Shown: positions 7,042 through 16,317, counted from the stretch's first letter. The stretch: 64,000 bases of DNA from Bifidobacterium bifidum ATCC 29521 = JCM 1255 = DSM 20456 (GCF_001025135.1 NZ_AP012323.1:1364001-1428000), one strand, 5' to 3'. Numbers and translations: made by a program. Notes: a model not told the origin generated them from the sequence alone.

Positions 7042-9315
7042 ATGGAATATTGTCCGCATTGTGGTGCCCCATATGACGAGGGCAGTCGGTTCTGCTTCCA
7101 GTGTGGCGCTCCGCGGCAATCCGCCGCTGGAGCGCCGGGTGCTCCTGCGATACCGACCGCTCCGATACCCGTGTCGGGCTATGGCAACATGGCGGCGCAG
7201 CCACCGGTTCCATCGCCTCCGAGAGCATCCGAGACGGCATCCGACGATGGTTTTGCCGCATTCGCAGCGAATGCGGGCGATGCCGGCACACCTCCGACCG
7301 TCCCCGCCGGAAACTCCGCCACGCCACCGGCCAATCCCACCGGATCCGCCGCCGCGCAGCCGTCCGCCAAGCGCCCACGCATGAAACTCATCGCGGCGAT
7401 CATCGCCGTACTGGTGGTTCTCGCTGGAACCGGGTTCGGTCTCGCCGCGAGGAAACTGGAATGGATCGGCCCGCGCACCGTGCCGACGGTCCGATACCGC
7501 ACGGCAGCCGAAGTGTCACGTGAGCTGGAGACCAAAGGCTTTCTCGTCAAGAAGAAGCAGACGTTCAACGCCCTGGGCAAGGGCAAGTGCCTCGGTCTGG
7601 TAGGAGTCAAGGCGGGCGACCGTCTGCCCAAGGGCACGACGGTGACGGTCATCGAATCGATGGGACCCGGTGTACCCGAAGGCACAGTCGGCTCTGAACC
7701 GAGCAAGGCCGAAACCGCGCTACTGAAAATGGGCGTCAAAGTCGTCGAGCACGAAGTCGTCTCGGAGCACCCCGGCAAAGTCGCCGTCACCATGCCCGCG
7801 GACGGTGAGCCGGTGCGCGACACCGACGACGGCATCCATATCGGAGTCGGGATCACAGGTGACGGCATACCCGTCGAAATCGCCGGAATGGACAAGGACG
7901 AGGCGAAAACAAAGCTCCAGCAACAGGGCTTCGACGTCACGCTCAAGCCGCGTTTCTCCAGCCGAAAGAATCTCGGCAAGATCGTCCGAGCCGATCCCGG
8001 CATCGGCGTGCGGACCAGCGAGACCAACGTGACCCTGTATTACGGCGTGGATGCCAGCAAACGCTACGACGTGGTCGGCACGTCCATTCCCGACAGGGGA
8101 TCGGACAAGATCATGACGAACACCGTGGCTCTGGCAGGGAAGTATTGCACCGATGGCGGCAACTGCCTGACATTGGAACCCGGTCAGACCGATCCAAACC
8201 CGAGTGGTCTGGTGCTCGACGGCAAAGGTTCCTCGGATTTCTTCGACCAGCTGACCCTCTGCACGTATTCGCAGGACATCAGCGGCTGCAACCCGTCCTC
8301 CGGCGGCTACTACAACGCAATGAAGGACTTCCTGATCCAGGGCGATACCGGCGCCATGGAGCTGTACGCAGGCTTCGGACTGCCCGTATGCGGCACCACG
8401 TCTTACGTGGGCGACGGGCCGACATACTGTGACGGCACATCGGAGAAACAAGTCGAGGATGGCTCGGATGGAACCGCCGAACAGGCCATGAGCGAAAAAT
8501 ATCTCAAATACGTGGCTCGTGATTTCTTCGTGGTGATGCCGGTCGGAGCCAACCTCGACCAGCTGGAATCCAACGGATATTTCGACGGCTCGACTACGTA
8601 CAAGCCCTATGCGGACCGCCCGTATCTCATCCGCCGCGACAACTCCGCATACCCGGAAATCAAGGCGACGAATGACGCCTTCCACCGGAAGCCCAACCCG
8701 TACGCGCCCGGCACCAACATGCAGCCGTTCAAGAAGGCGCCCAACGCCCACAACGTGTACTATCTGGTCGAGCAGCCGGTCGATTTCAGCCAGTTCGAGG
8801 AGGCCACTGTATCCGGCGGGCGGCAGGGAGACGGCATCTCTTCCGACGGCAACGGCGATGATACCACTGAATCCGATGACTCATCGCAATCCCAGTCATC
8901 GCAATCCGGTGCGAGAACCTACACGAACGCGCGGTTCTCGTACCGTGTCGACGTGCCTGCCGGTTACAAGTGGCAGCAGGAGTCCGACAACGGCGACGGT
9001 CGCAAGTTCGACGCGACGTCCGGCTCCACGCAGATCAGCGTGTGGGGCAGCAACAACGCGCTGTCTCACTCCCCGCAGGAGGAGCTCGACTGGCTCAAGG
9101 AGAATCTCGGCGGCAACGCGAACATATCGCTCGCGCAGGTGGCCGGCCAATCGGTGTACCTCAGCTATGAGCAGAACGGAACCATCACGTATATCCGCGA
9201 AGTCGTCACCGGAGGGAAGATCGCGGCCATCGAAATCACGTATCCGACCAGCGAACGCTCGAGCGGAGACAAACTCGCGGAGACGGTTCCGCTGACCTTG
9301 AAGTTCGTGGGGTGA
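7042..9315 (+). CDS. Zinc-ribbon membrane protein with PASTA-like repeats, 757 aa
   Basis: Residues 1-25 form a zinc ribbon (CPHC and CFQC, cysteines at 4, 7, 18, 21). A Pro/Ala-rich linker follows, then one transmembrane helix at about 114-138. The extracellular part begins with three tandem units of PASTA-like character (for example TAAEVSRELETKGFLV, PSKAETALLKMGVKV and DKDEAKTKLQQQGFDV, with spacing typical of PASTA beta-alpha-beta motifs). A cysteine-containing middle domain, an acidic Ser/Asp/Gln linker and a C-terminal beta-rich domain starting ARTYTNARFSYRV follow. The ATG at 7042 has GGTGGGAG upstream and opens directly into the ribbon; a start 13 codons earlier is less likely. Function is unknown; cell-envelope sensing or cell-wall binding is inference. 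Confidence 0.85.
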   Translation: MEYCPHCGAPYDEGSRFCFQCGAPRQSAAGAPGAPAIPTAPIPVSGYGNMAAQPPVPSPPRASETASDDGFAAFAANAGDAGTPPTVPAGNSATPPANPTGSAAAQPSAKRPRMKLIAAIIAVLVVLAGTGFGLAARKLEWIGPRTVPTVRYRTAAEVSRELETKGFLVKKKQTFNALGKGKCLGLVGVKAGDRLPKGTTVTVIESMGPGVPEGTVGSEPSKAETALLKMGVKVVEHEVVSEHPGKVAVTMPADGEPVRDTDDGIHIGVGITGDGIPVEIAGMDKDEAKTKLQQQGFDVTLKPRFSSRKNLGKIVRADPGIGVRTSETNVTLYYGVDASKRYDVVGTSIPDRGSDKIMTNTVALAGKYCTDGGNCLTLEPGQTDPNPSGLVLDGKGSSDFFDQLTLCTYSQDISGCNPSSGGYYNAMKDFLIQGDTGAMELYAGFGLPVCGTTSYVGDGPTYCDGTSEKQVEDGSDGTAEQAMSEKYLKYVARDFFVVMPVGANLDQLESNGYFDGSTTYKPYADRPYLIRRDNSAYPEIKATNDAFHRKPNPYAPGTNMQPFKKAPNAHNVYYLVEQPVDFSQFEEATVSGGRQGDGISSDGNGDDTTESDDSSQSQSSQSGARTYTNARFSYRVDVPAGYKWQQESDNGDGRKFDATSGSTQISVWGSNNALSHSPQEELDWLKENLGGNANISLAQVAGQSVYLSYEQNGTITYIREVVTGGKIAAIEITYPTSERSSGDKLAETVPLTLKFVG

Positions 9316-9326
9316 TGGGGCTATCG

Positions 9327-9974
9327 TCACCAGAGGCGAGGCCGCACGAAACCGTTGTGTTCCAAGAACGCGGCGACGTCACGCAGCTCCGGCATGTTGA
9401 TGCTGTGCGTCATGCCGGGGTAGATTTTCTCGGTGAGCGTGGTGTGCGAGGCATAGAACGCGCTCATCGCGTCGAGTTCGGACTTGGGGAAGATGTCGTC
9501 CGCAGAGCCGTGGCCGTAGAACATTGGCGGCTTCAGTCGCGCAAGCTCGTCGTCGCCAGGCAACTCGCCATGTGCGAGGAAGCCGGAGAAACTGACTGCG
9601 GCGGCGTACCGTTTCGGGTTGACGCGCAGCATCTCGCCGGCGAGTAGACCGCCTTGGGAGAAGCCCATGACCACGATGGGGCGCTCCGGGGCGATGCTGT
9701 CGGCCACCCATGCGTCGATGGCCTCGCCGGCTTGGCGTGATTGCCGATCGAGCGATTCGCCGGTCGGGACGCCTTCGTAATCCCATGAGCCGAACCACGT
9801 GTAGCCCGGGCCGTACGAAATCGGCGCACGCAACGACGCGTAATCGGCGCCGGGCGCACAATAATCCAGCAATCCCGGCAGGTCATGCTCGTTCGACCCC
9901 CAGCCGTGCAACAGCAAGAACACCGGGCCGCTTCCATTGGCCGGCAGACTGGCCACCGCATGTTCGATCCTCAT
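9327..9974 (-). CDS. Carboxylesterase/phospholipase-type alpha/beta hydrolase, 215 aa
   Basis: Small soluble alpha/beta hydrolase of the dienelactone/carboxylesterase-2 type. The nucleophile elbow is GFSQGG (about residue 110), the oxyanion region is LLLHGWGSNEHD near residue 22, the acid is in YGHGSADDIFP and the catalytic His in YPGMTHSINM. It probably hydrolyses a carboxylic ester or thioester; the substrate is not predictable. I prefer the ATG at 9974 because GAGGGGA stands about 9 nt upstream; a GTG three codons earlier would sit on top of that site. It is convergent with the zinc-ribbon gene, only 11 nt away. Confidence 0.88.
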   Translation of the reverse strand: MRIEHAVASLPANGSGPVFLLLHGWGSNEHDLPGLLDYCAPGADYASLRAPISYGPGYTWFGSWDYEGVPTGESLDRQSRQAGEAIDAWVADSIAPERPIVVMGFSQGGLLAGEMLRVNPKRYAAAVSFSGFLAHGELPGDDELARLKPPMFYGHGSADDIFPKSELDAMSAFYASHTTLTEKIYPGMTHSINMPELRDVAAFLEHNGFVRPRLW

Positions 9975-10140
9975 CGCGCTCACTCCCCTCTTGTGTGTTC
10001 GTGTTTTGCGTTCGCCACCGGCTTCAGAGCGGCTGACGAATCACGTTTCAATGTCATGCTCCGTCACCCATGGTAGTCGCACGGGCGCCGGCAGTCACAC
10101 CATCGCGCATCCGCCCCCCCACTCCATTTCATCATCTCAT

Positions 10141-10186
10141 CCCGCCAAAGTCCCATCTCAAGGTCGTCACATGGGACTTTCGCCGG
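10141..10186. repeat. AAAGTCCCAT palindrome, copy 1
   Basis: CCCGCCAAAGTCCCAT (10141-10156) and ATGGGACTTTCGCCGG (10171-10186) face each other across a 14-nt loop. A degraded half-copy (GGGAAAGTC...ATGGGACT) follows at about 10229-10250. Related palindromes are at 33643-33692 and 61784-61830. The region 9975-10353 otherwise holds no gene; it must contain the promoters of the esterase and of the deformylase gene. Confidence 0.75.
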
Positions 10187-10353
10187 ATGAGGGGTCACGC
10201 CGCGGCACGGACATCCGCTCATAGTCCCGCGGGAAAGTCAGCCAATGGGACTACTCGCGGAATGGAGGCTGCGGGATTGCATGGCGTACCATATAACTCG
10301 ACATCGAATCCGGCGCCGCAACACCGGCATCCACCGACGACACGGGAGTATCA

Positions 10354-10779
10354 ATGCAACAACCGATCATGACCTCCGTCGCTTTTCTGTCGCAGGCATC
10401 GGCCCCTGCCGACCCGTCGAACGACGAGGACCGCGCCACCGCGACCGACCTGCGTGACACGCTGGCGGCGCATCGCGGCGAATGTGTGGGCATGGCCGCG
10501 AACATGATAGGCGTGGCAAAGCGGATCATCGTGTTCCAAGACAAGGAAAACAACCGCAACGCAATCATGTTCAACCCGCGCATCATTGCTGGGAGCGACC
10601 CATTCGATACCGCCGAAGGATGTCTGTCACTGGATGGCGAACGTCCGACAACACGCTACCAGAGCATCACCGTCACCTATCAGGCTCGCAGCGGGCGCGA
10701 ATACACGACTGCCTTCGACGGATTCACCGCGCAAATCATCCAACACGAAATCGATCACATCAACGGCATCATCATCTGA
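10354..10779 (+). CDS. def: Peptide deformylase-like protein, 141 aa
   Basis: Metal-dependent hydrolase of the peptide deformylase family, which removes the formyl group from nascent N-terminal methionine. Motif 2 is EGCLS (metal-binding Cys) and motif 3 is QHEIDHINGI (two His ligands and the catalytic Glu). Motif 1 is GMAANMIG instead of the usual GLAAxQ, so the strongly conserved Gln of that motif is replaced. The protein is shorter than most (about 160-200 aa) and has no C-terminal extension. GGGAGTATCA precedes the ATG. It may be a secondary or divergent deformylase; the main copy is not in this window. Confidence 0.82.
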   Translation: MQQPIMTSVAFLSQASAPADPSNDEDRATATDLRDTLAAHRGECVGMAANMIGVAKRIIVFQDKENNRNAIMFNPRIIAGSDPFDTAEGCLSLDGERPTTRYQSITVTYQARSGREYTTAFDGFTAQIIQHEIDHINGIII

Positions 10780-10850
10780 CGAATAATGACGATCATCGCG
10801 TCATATCGCCGAAATCGACAATGTGACGCGTCACAAAGCACACCACACAC

Positions 10851-11201
10851 TCAGCCCAACTGGTCCTTGATGCCGGACGGCAGATGCGTGGTGACTTCCT
10901 GCTGAATGCGGTCAAACGCGCTGGACAGCAGCAGATTACCCGGAACCGTACTGATCAGGAATGCCAGAATCGCGGCGATGACCGCCGTCACCAGACCTTT
11001 GACAAGATGGGCGACGATCTTGAACACCAGATAGGCGACAATCGCGCCGACGACGACGGTGATCACGGTTTGAGCCAGCTGCGGCAGATTGCCATACCAC
11101 AGGACGAACTGGTCGAATCCGGACCGCACGGTCTGTGATGTTTGAGAGATCTGCGAGTTTTGAGCAATATGCAAGGACAACACGGCGTGCACGAACTGCA
11201 T
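10851..11201 (-). CDS. Small membrane protein, unknown, 116 aa
   Basis: Short protein with a Gln/Ser-rich N terminus and two closely spaced hydrophobic segments (about 44-67 and 70-92: TVITVVVGAIVAYLVF, then TAVIAAILAFLIS) followed by an amphipathic tail. No family recognised. The ATG at 11201 follows AAAGGAG at a rather long 13-nt spacing; the frame is open further upstream to 11276 but the extra residues look non-coding. It is convergent with the deformylase gene. Confidence 0.6.
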   Translation of the reverse strand: MQFVHAVLSLHIAQNSQISQTSQTVRSGFDQFVLWYGNLPQLAQTVITVVVGAIVAYLVFKIVAHLVKGLVTAVIAAILAFLISTVPGNLLLSSAFDRIQQEVTTHLPSGIKDQLG

Positions 11202-11330
11202 GTGCGAGGTCAGTCTCCTTTGCCGGTGAGTATGGTGGTTGTTTGATGATATCAGCCTGATCAGGCCTCCCGTCATGTGCCGGTCCCCGATCGGGCCGGG
11301 ATGCGGGAGGTCCCCTATGCCGTCATGACG

Positions 11331-11540
11331 TCAGCCGACGAGGAAGTCGAGGACGTTCATGCCGGTGCCGGTCTGCGCGCGATACAACTCGGTGTATCCG
11401 CACTGGCGGCAGGAGATGGTGACGAACTTCTTGTTCTGCACGTTGAACAGTTTGGCGAAATCGCCGCCGGTCGCCTGGAACTGGTCGCTGTCGTATGACC
11501 GGCATCCGCATTTGACGCAAACGTACTGAATCTGCTGCAT
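11331..11540 (-). CDS. Zinc-ribbon nucleic-acid-binding protein, 69 aa
   Basis: Very small protein with two CxxC-type pairs, VCVKCGC near residue 8 and ISCRQCGYTE near residue 43, plus the conserved middle block LFNVQNKKFVTIS. This matches the family of predicted nucleic-acid-binding zinc-ribbon proteins (COG3478 type). AAAGGAATTCATT precedes the ATG. Function is not established; a role linked to nucleic acid or ribosome binding is the family annotation only. Confidence 0.82.
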   Translation of the reverse strand: MQQIQYVCVKCGCRSYDSDQFQATGGDFAKLFNVQNKKFVTISCRQCGYTELYRAQTGTGMNVLDFLVG

Positions 11541-11773
11541 AATGAATTCCTTTCATCGGAACCTAACATCCCCCGATAGTGGTTCACCCTATCAGACAGG
11601 ATTCGCCCGATTGCCGGTTATCCCATATCCGCACGTAACGCGCATACAATCAACAGAATCGTCCGCGCTCCTTCGCGATGCGGGCGCCCCATATCGGCAT
11701 CAGTGCGCATCGGAGAAGAAATCACGCTGAAAAACGCCAACAGCCGACAAATCCAGAGGCTATCTTCGTTTCG

Positions 11774-11953
11774 AGGGGTTGATTCGGATGCGTCAAAACA
11801 TCTATCTGCGTTTCGAGGGGGTGGTGCTCAAGTATAAACGCTCCCAAAACCGCATGATTCCAGCAACATACAGCTTCGAATACCCTGCATATCGTGTTTT
11901 GGCAACCCCTTGAAACGCAGATAGATGTTCGGAGAGCCCCGAATCAACCCCCC
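11774..11953. repeat. Long imperfect inverted repeat (about 180 bp)
   Basis: The left arm 11774-11820 and right arm 11903-11953 share GGGGTTGATTCGG and AACATCTATCTGCGTTTC followed by AGGGG in inverted orientation, interrupted by a short non-matching stretch. The 80-nt loop has no recognised content. The surrounding interval 11541-11992 has no other gene. Could be a mobile-element relic (MITE-like), or encode a long hairpin RNA. Confidence 0.75.
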
Positions 11954-11992
11954 AAAGTTCATATACCGTACAAATCGGCGGGTCGGATGTCC

Positions 11993-12361
11993 TCAGTAGC
12001 CGTGCGCGTGCAGATAATCGTCGTCAAAACCGAAATAATGGCCGAGCTCATGCAGCACTGTCTTGCGAATCTGCCGGCGCAGGTCGTCGCGCGTGGCGCA
12101 GACGCGCTCGTGCGGGCCCTTGTATATGGTGATGATATCGGGCATGACGCCACTGTATCCGGTGAAGCGCCGCGTGATTGGCACACCTTCGTACAGGCCG
12201 AGCAGCTCATCGCACTGGCGCTGCATCGTCGCCCGCTCACGCTCGTTCGGCTCGTCGGCGACCGCGATACCGACATTGTCCAGCGCGCGTTTGAACCGGT
12301 CCGGAAGACTGTCGATGGCCGCTTCGACCTCGTGCTCGAACTCCTCGTCGCTGATGCGCAT
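11993..12361 (-). CDS. Zincin-like metallopeptidase family protein, 122 aa
   Basis: Small protein with the zinc-binding HExxH motif in VLHELGHYFGFDDD near residue 105, preceded by a conserved ITIYKGP strand. This matches the bacterial family of putative metallopeptidases (zincin_1, PF06262 type), often found in Actinobacteria and Chloroflexi. No signal peptide, so cytoplasmic. AAGGAAGG stands upstream of the ATG. Substrates are unknown. Length agrees with the family (110-150 aa). Confidence 0.88.
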   Translation of the reverse strand: MRISDEEFEHEVEAAIDSLPDRFKRALDNVGIAVADEPNERERATMQRQCDELLGLYEGVPITRRFTGYSGVMPDIITIYKGPHERVCATRDDLRRQIRKTVLHELGHYFGFDDDYLHAHGY

Positions 12362-12565
12362 TCCACAGCCTTCCTTGTCATTGAACAGTCGCCTTGCCCG
12401 CCACGATCAGGCGGATGCCCCGGCACAATCGGGAGCAGTCTGACTCCATGTTCCAAGCATAGGACGGCGTGGACCGATGCGCCACATAGACCGTACGTCA
12501 CACGACCGGTATACGCTTCAGTCATTCGTAACGTACACTAGTGACTGTGCGAAAGGAGGTGCGCA

Positions 12566-13153
12566 TTGGCGACGTCGGAAATCGAACAGTTGTGGATCAG
12601 CCAGTTTCAGGAGAATCTGGGGGCGCTTCGCAAAGTGGCGGGATGGACCACCCAGCAGTTGGCCAACGAGCTAGGAGTCGCACGGCAGACCATCTCCAAT
12701 CTGGAGACCGGCCGAAGTCCCATGACCAAATTGCAGTACCTCGCCCTGCGCACCGTGTTCAGCGCCGAAATCGCCGAATGCGGCAACCGCGAACTGGCGA
12801 AGATCATCAAGACCCTTGTTGACGATCCGATTGAACTGCGCATCAAGGAGCTTGGGACGGCCGGTTCGTCCGACGATGCCAAAGAGCCGACCGATGAGAC
12901 GGCCGACAATACCAAAGCAAACAGCGCTACCGAGCCTGACGCTCCCAGCGAAGCAGACGATGCACGGCCCGTCGCACCGGCATCCAAGCCGGCTGCCGGC
13001 AGACGGGCACGCAAAAACAAGGAACGACCGCTGAGCACGGCCATGCAGGCACTTGCCGTCATCACCGCGGCTCTGGCCAGCGGCACCGCCGCCGGCGTTC
13101 TCACCTATCTGCTGTTTCCCAACGGCAAGCCCGGTAAAAACGGCAGACGTTGA
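12566..13153 (+). CDS. XRE-type HTH protein with C-terminal membrane anchor, 195 aa
   Basis: Residues 15-70 form an XRE/Cro-type helix-turn-helix (WTTQQLANELGVARQTISNL). A hydrophilic, Ala/Asp/Pro-rich linker follows, then one hydrophobic helix at about 160-183 (TAAGVLTYLLF) and a short basic tail. A DNA-binding domain tethered to the membrane suggests a sensor-regulator, or a nucleoid anchor such as the RodZ-like type. The start is TTG at 12566: a perfect AAAGGAGGT lies 6 nt before it, and this TTG opens into the conserved domain. Confidence 0.85.
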   Translation: MATSEIEQLWISQFQENLGALRKVAGWTTQQLANELGVARQTISNLETGRSPMTKLQYLALRTVFSAEIAECGNRELAKIIKTLVDDPIELRIKELGTAGSSDDAKEPTDETADNTKANSATEPDAPSEADDARPVAPASKPAAGRRARKNKERPLSTAMQALAVITAALASGTAAGVLTYLLFPNGKPGKNGRR

Positions 13154-13351
13154 CAGAGCGGACCGCGCTGCAGACCGCAACAAGGCCGATCATCGACAGT
13201 CGTACTGATTCGGCATGACGATTCGTGTCTATTTCCGCTGCCACGAACAATGCCTCATCTCGATCAACTTCCGGAAAAGTCCGGGATTCTCTTCGCGCAT
13301 CAGCGCGGCTGCGACTGCATCATGTGGCGGCGCGTTTGAACAGAGAAATAT

Positions 13352-13399
13352 AAATCTCCCGGCATATGAAGGCAAGGCTCTTCATGCACCGGGAGATTT
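13352..13399. terminator. Bidirectional terminator
   Basis: AAATCTCCCGG (13352-13362) pairs with CCGGGAGATTT (13389-13399); an inner stem GCATATGAAG/CTTCATGC strengthens it. It sits between the convergent HTH gene and the SPFH operon and suits both. Confidence 0.85.
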
Positions 13400-13425
13400 G
13401 ACGATTCGTTACGGCAGAAAAAACG

Positions 13426-14667
13426 TTACAGGCCTAGGACTTCATGCTTCTTCATGTCGAACTCCTCTTGGGAGAGGATGCCGATGTCGACGAGTTCCTT
13501 GAGCTTCTTCAACGTTTCCACCTGTTCTGCGACGCTCATGGAGGTGGCGTGCGAGGGCGCTGCCGCGCCGGCTCCGGAGGTTGCCGTATCGGCACCGCCC
13601 GTGCTTTCGGCTGCAAGTGCGGCTTGAGGCTGCGGCTGCTTCGGTTGCGGCTGCGCGGCCATCGGCATCGGCGCTGCCGGCGCCGCGGTCATCGGATTGA
13701 TGGCCTGAGCCATGTTCATGCCGAAGAGCATGCCGCCGCCATCACCGAAACCGTTGTTCTGGATGCCTTGGGCGATCTGCTGCTGCGCGGCCATGTTGCC
13801 GGCCGTCTGCGAGACGCCCTCGTACGCAGAGACATTCATCTTGTTCGAAGCGAATTGGCGCACGAGCTGGCGAGACTCCTCATCGAACTCGATGCTCTCG
13901 ATGCCGACGCCGGACACCTCGAATCCGAAGCGATTCCTCCACGTCCCCGCATTCGTCTCATCGTTGCGCACGCGTGTGGCGATATCGTTCGCATGGGCAG
14001 GCAGCTGCGAAATTCGATACTGATCGGACAACGAGTTGATGGCGACGATGAACGACTGGACGAATTCGGAAAGAATCTGTTCCCTAGCCTTGGGATTGTC
14101 GAACGCGTACGACGTTACGTTGGCGGGAACGTAATTGCGCACGAAGCGAACCGGGTCGGTGACTTTCAGTGACATCGTGCCCCGCGCCCGTATCTCCAAA
14201 TCCACGCCATAGAATTTGTCATTGTAGACCAGCGGCGCTGGAGTGCCGAACTTAATGCCGCGGATCTCACGCAGGTTGACGAACGCCACATACTTCGTCT
14301 CCACCGGCTGCCCGCCGAATGTGAATCGACTGGCGACCGAACTGAACAGCGATCCGATGCCGTCACCGGCGAGCACGCTTTTCTCGCCGTCGCGGTACTC
14401 GTAACCGCCCGGCTCGGTAATCACGTTCTCGATGCCGGATTCAGAGAAGATGAAGGCCGCCGTGTTTTCGGGCACATAAATGTGGGAACCGTTGCTGATG
14501 ACGCCTTCAGAACCGTACTCGTTCGACCCGCGTCCGTTGTTCGTGCCTCTTGGGACTCCCGGCGCGACCACTACATACTCGTCGAACCGACCGGCAGTGA
14601 TGATGTCTTTCCATAGATCCGCGAACGTTCCGCCGAGCGCGCCCGCGAACGCCTTGATGATTGCCAT
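13426..14667 (-). CDS. SPFH (stomatin/prohibitin-like) domain protein with C-terminal SHOCT motif, 413 aa
   Basis: Residues 1-290 belong to the SPFH/virion-core-like family: an N-terminal amphipathic segment, then beta strands such as VISNGSHIYVPENTAAFIF and a helical region after residue 190. A Pro/Gln/Ala-rich linker leads to a C-terminal helical hairpin, VETLKKLKELVDIGILSQEE, typical of SHOCT domains. Such proteins act as membrane-associated oligomeric scaffolds in stress responses. The ATG at 14667 is preceded by GAGGAGAAA; the frame extends 20 codons further but without support. It is the last gene of a probable minus-strand operon with the zinc-ribbon and membrane genes upstream. Confidence 0.88.
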   Translation of the reverse strand: MAIIKAFAGALGGTFADLWKDIITAGRFDEYVVVAPGVPRGTNNGRGSNEYGSEGVISNGSHIYVPENTAAFIFSESGIENVITEPGGYEYRDGEKSVLAGDGIGSLFSSVASRFTFGGQPVETKYVAFVNLREIRGIKFGTPAPLVYNDKFYGVDLEIRARGTMSLKVTDPVRFVRNYVPANVTSYAFDNPKAREQILSEFVQSFIVAINSLSDQYRISQLPAHANDIATRVRNDETNAGTWRNRFGFEVSGVGIESIEFDEESRQLVRQFASNKMNVSAYEGVSQTAGNMAAQQQIAQGIQNNGFGDGGGMLFGMNMAQAINPMTAAPAAPMPMAAQPQPKQPQPQAALAAESTGGADTATSGAGAAAPSHATSMSVAEQVETLKKLKELVDIGILSQEEFDMKKHEVLGL

Positions 14668-14762
14668 GTGCTTTCTCCTCGTCTTCTCGCGCAAGCGCGG
14701 ATGCGCCGCCATGCGTGTTGCCTGCATGACGGCGCATCCGCCCAGCGCACAGGTTCGGTCGG

Positions 14763-14996
14763 TTAGTTCAGCTGCGTCTCGCGATTGCAGTATTCGCAGC
14801 GAACCGCCTCGCGCTTATGGCCGGACAGCGGCGCGCCGCATCCCTCACAGGTTCCCGACGACCGCGTCTCGGCGATGCCAAGCCCGTTGCGAAACGCGCC
14901 GAACGTGTCCTTCAACGTACCGGCCAGCGCCTCCGTGCCGGGTATGGCCTTGCTGAACGCCTGTTGCTTGTTTTGGATCTGATCGAGAAAACCCAT
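14763..14996 (-). CDS. Small zinc-ribbon protein, 77 aa
   Basis: The N-terminal 45 residues are helical (MGFLDQIQNKQQAF) and the C terminus is a zinc ribbon: CEGCGAPLSGHKR then CEYCNRE. It lies 95 nt before the SPFH gene on the same strand; SPFH proteins of this type commonly contain or neighbour zinc ribbons, so the two likely work together. GAAGGACAGCA precedes the ATG. The frameshifted reading of the upstream membrane gene runs into this gene in another frame. Confidence 0.82.
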   Translation of the reverse strand: MGFLDQIQNKQQAFSKAIPGTEALAGTLKDTFGAFRNGLGIAETRSSGTCEGCGAPLSGHKREAVRCEYCNRETQLN

Positions 14997-15043
14997 TGCT
15001 GTCCTTCTTCCTTATGTGGATTGGCGGAGTGCCGAATACCGCG

Positions 15044-16317
15044 TCACTGGCTGACGGACGCAAGTTTCTGCGTGCATCGAGCCATGACCTCGTTGTAGTA
15101 CGCGAGATCGCTGGCGCTGAGCGAGCCGGAATCGATGGAAAATTACTTGAATTACTCGCAGATGTATCAGAGCTTGTGCTGATATCTGATGTAGATGAAT
15201 CATCAGGACCGCGCAGGCTTATCGACATGATGTCCTTATTCGACTCATCATGTGAAATCCTTACGGAATAGCCATCCTTGGTCTCACCTCTAAACCATCC
15301 GCCCCTGCGTCTGTAATCTACAGTGAAGCCCTTCTCAAGAACAGCATCATTATACGCGGCATACTGTTCATCATTGGTATCACACACATCAATAGAGAGC
15401 ATGTCATCATGTTCAATGAGATTGCCACCAGTCGTAGATTTCGGGGTTGGAAGTTTGGTGCCAATATTGGTTTTTGGCCAAGAGAAAGCTTCGCGCTCAA
15501 TTTCCGGTGCGGCGGCCGGAGCGGCCTTTTCGAGAGCTCCGGAGACAACAATGCCTACACTGCCAATGACAAAACCCAACACTGTAAGTACTGCGGCAAT
15601 CCAAGCAAACAGCTGACCAGTCACCTTGCCGCCGGGACGTGTTACACACAACGCAGCAAATGTCAGCAACAAGGATATGAACGCCATGGAGAACAACATT
15701 CCCCATTCCAATGCCGCCGGCGCGAACGTGCTCAGCACCATCAGGATGCTGTATGCAAGTGCCGCAATGGCGAGTTTAGAGCGGTTACCGGAAACGCCGG
15801 TGAACTGAGGATTATTCAAAATCTTCCAGGCCTTGTTCTCCTTCTTCGGGGCATTCGCCGCATCGGCGGGTGCCGCTGTGGGCAGAGCAAGTGCCGGATC
15901 AAGAACAGACAGGAATTCAGCGGTCCGAGTGCCACCATCATCACCGGTCACGTCCAGTTTGATGGCCGTCCCGTCAGCACCCTGAGCGCTGGCCTTCAGC
16001 GTGAATTGTGCTCCGTCATATGCGTGGAATGTCACCGTTCCCTCAGCGACGTTCTCTTCATCCACGGTGAACGTGGCGCTGGTGGACAGCTGGTCGTGGA
16101 CGGCCTGCATTACCTGCTGCAGACTGGTCGCATACACACGATCGTTGTACGACGGAGTCTGGGCGGGAACATCTTGAACTGGCGGCATTGTCTGCGTCGG
16201 CGGCACAGACTGTTCGGTCGGAGGAATGAATTGGGTGGGCGCATCATTACTGCCCGAAGTCGTTGGCTGATTGCCGCCGGCGGGGAAGGGTGCCGGCTGT
16301 TGACTATCGTTTGTCAT
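15044..16317 (-). pseudogene. Membrane protein gene with a probable 1-nt frameshift near its 3' end
   Basis: The 5' part encodes a Pro/Gln/Thr-rich start, a soluble domain (SLQQVMQAVHDQL), about four membrane helices around residues 180-270, and a soluble C-terminal domain. After SSNFPS the frame runs on to 14845, over the next gene. In the neighbouring frame the sequence continues sensibly as DSGSLSASDLAYYNEVMARC...ASVSQ and stops at 15044. One extra T in the TTTT run (AAAA at 15139-15142 on the plus strand) would restore this. So either the gene is frameshifted, or there is a sequencing error, or programmed slippage. GAGGAAGAAG precedes the ATG. Lower GC than neighbours in 15100-15700. Confidence 0.7.
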
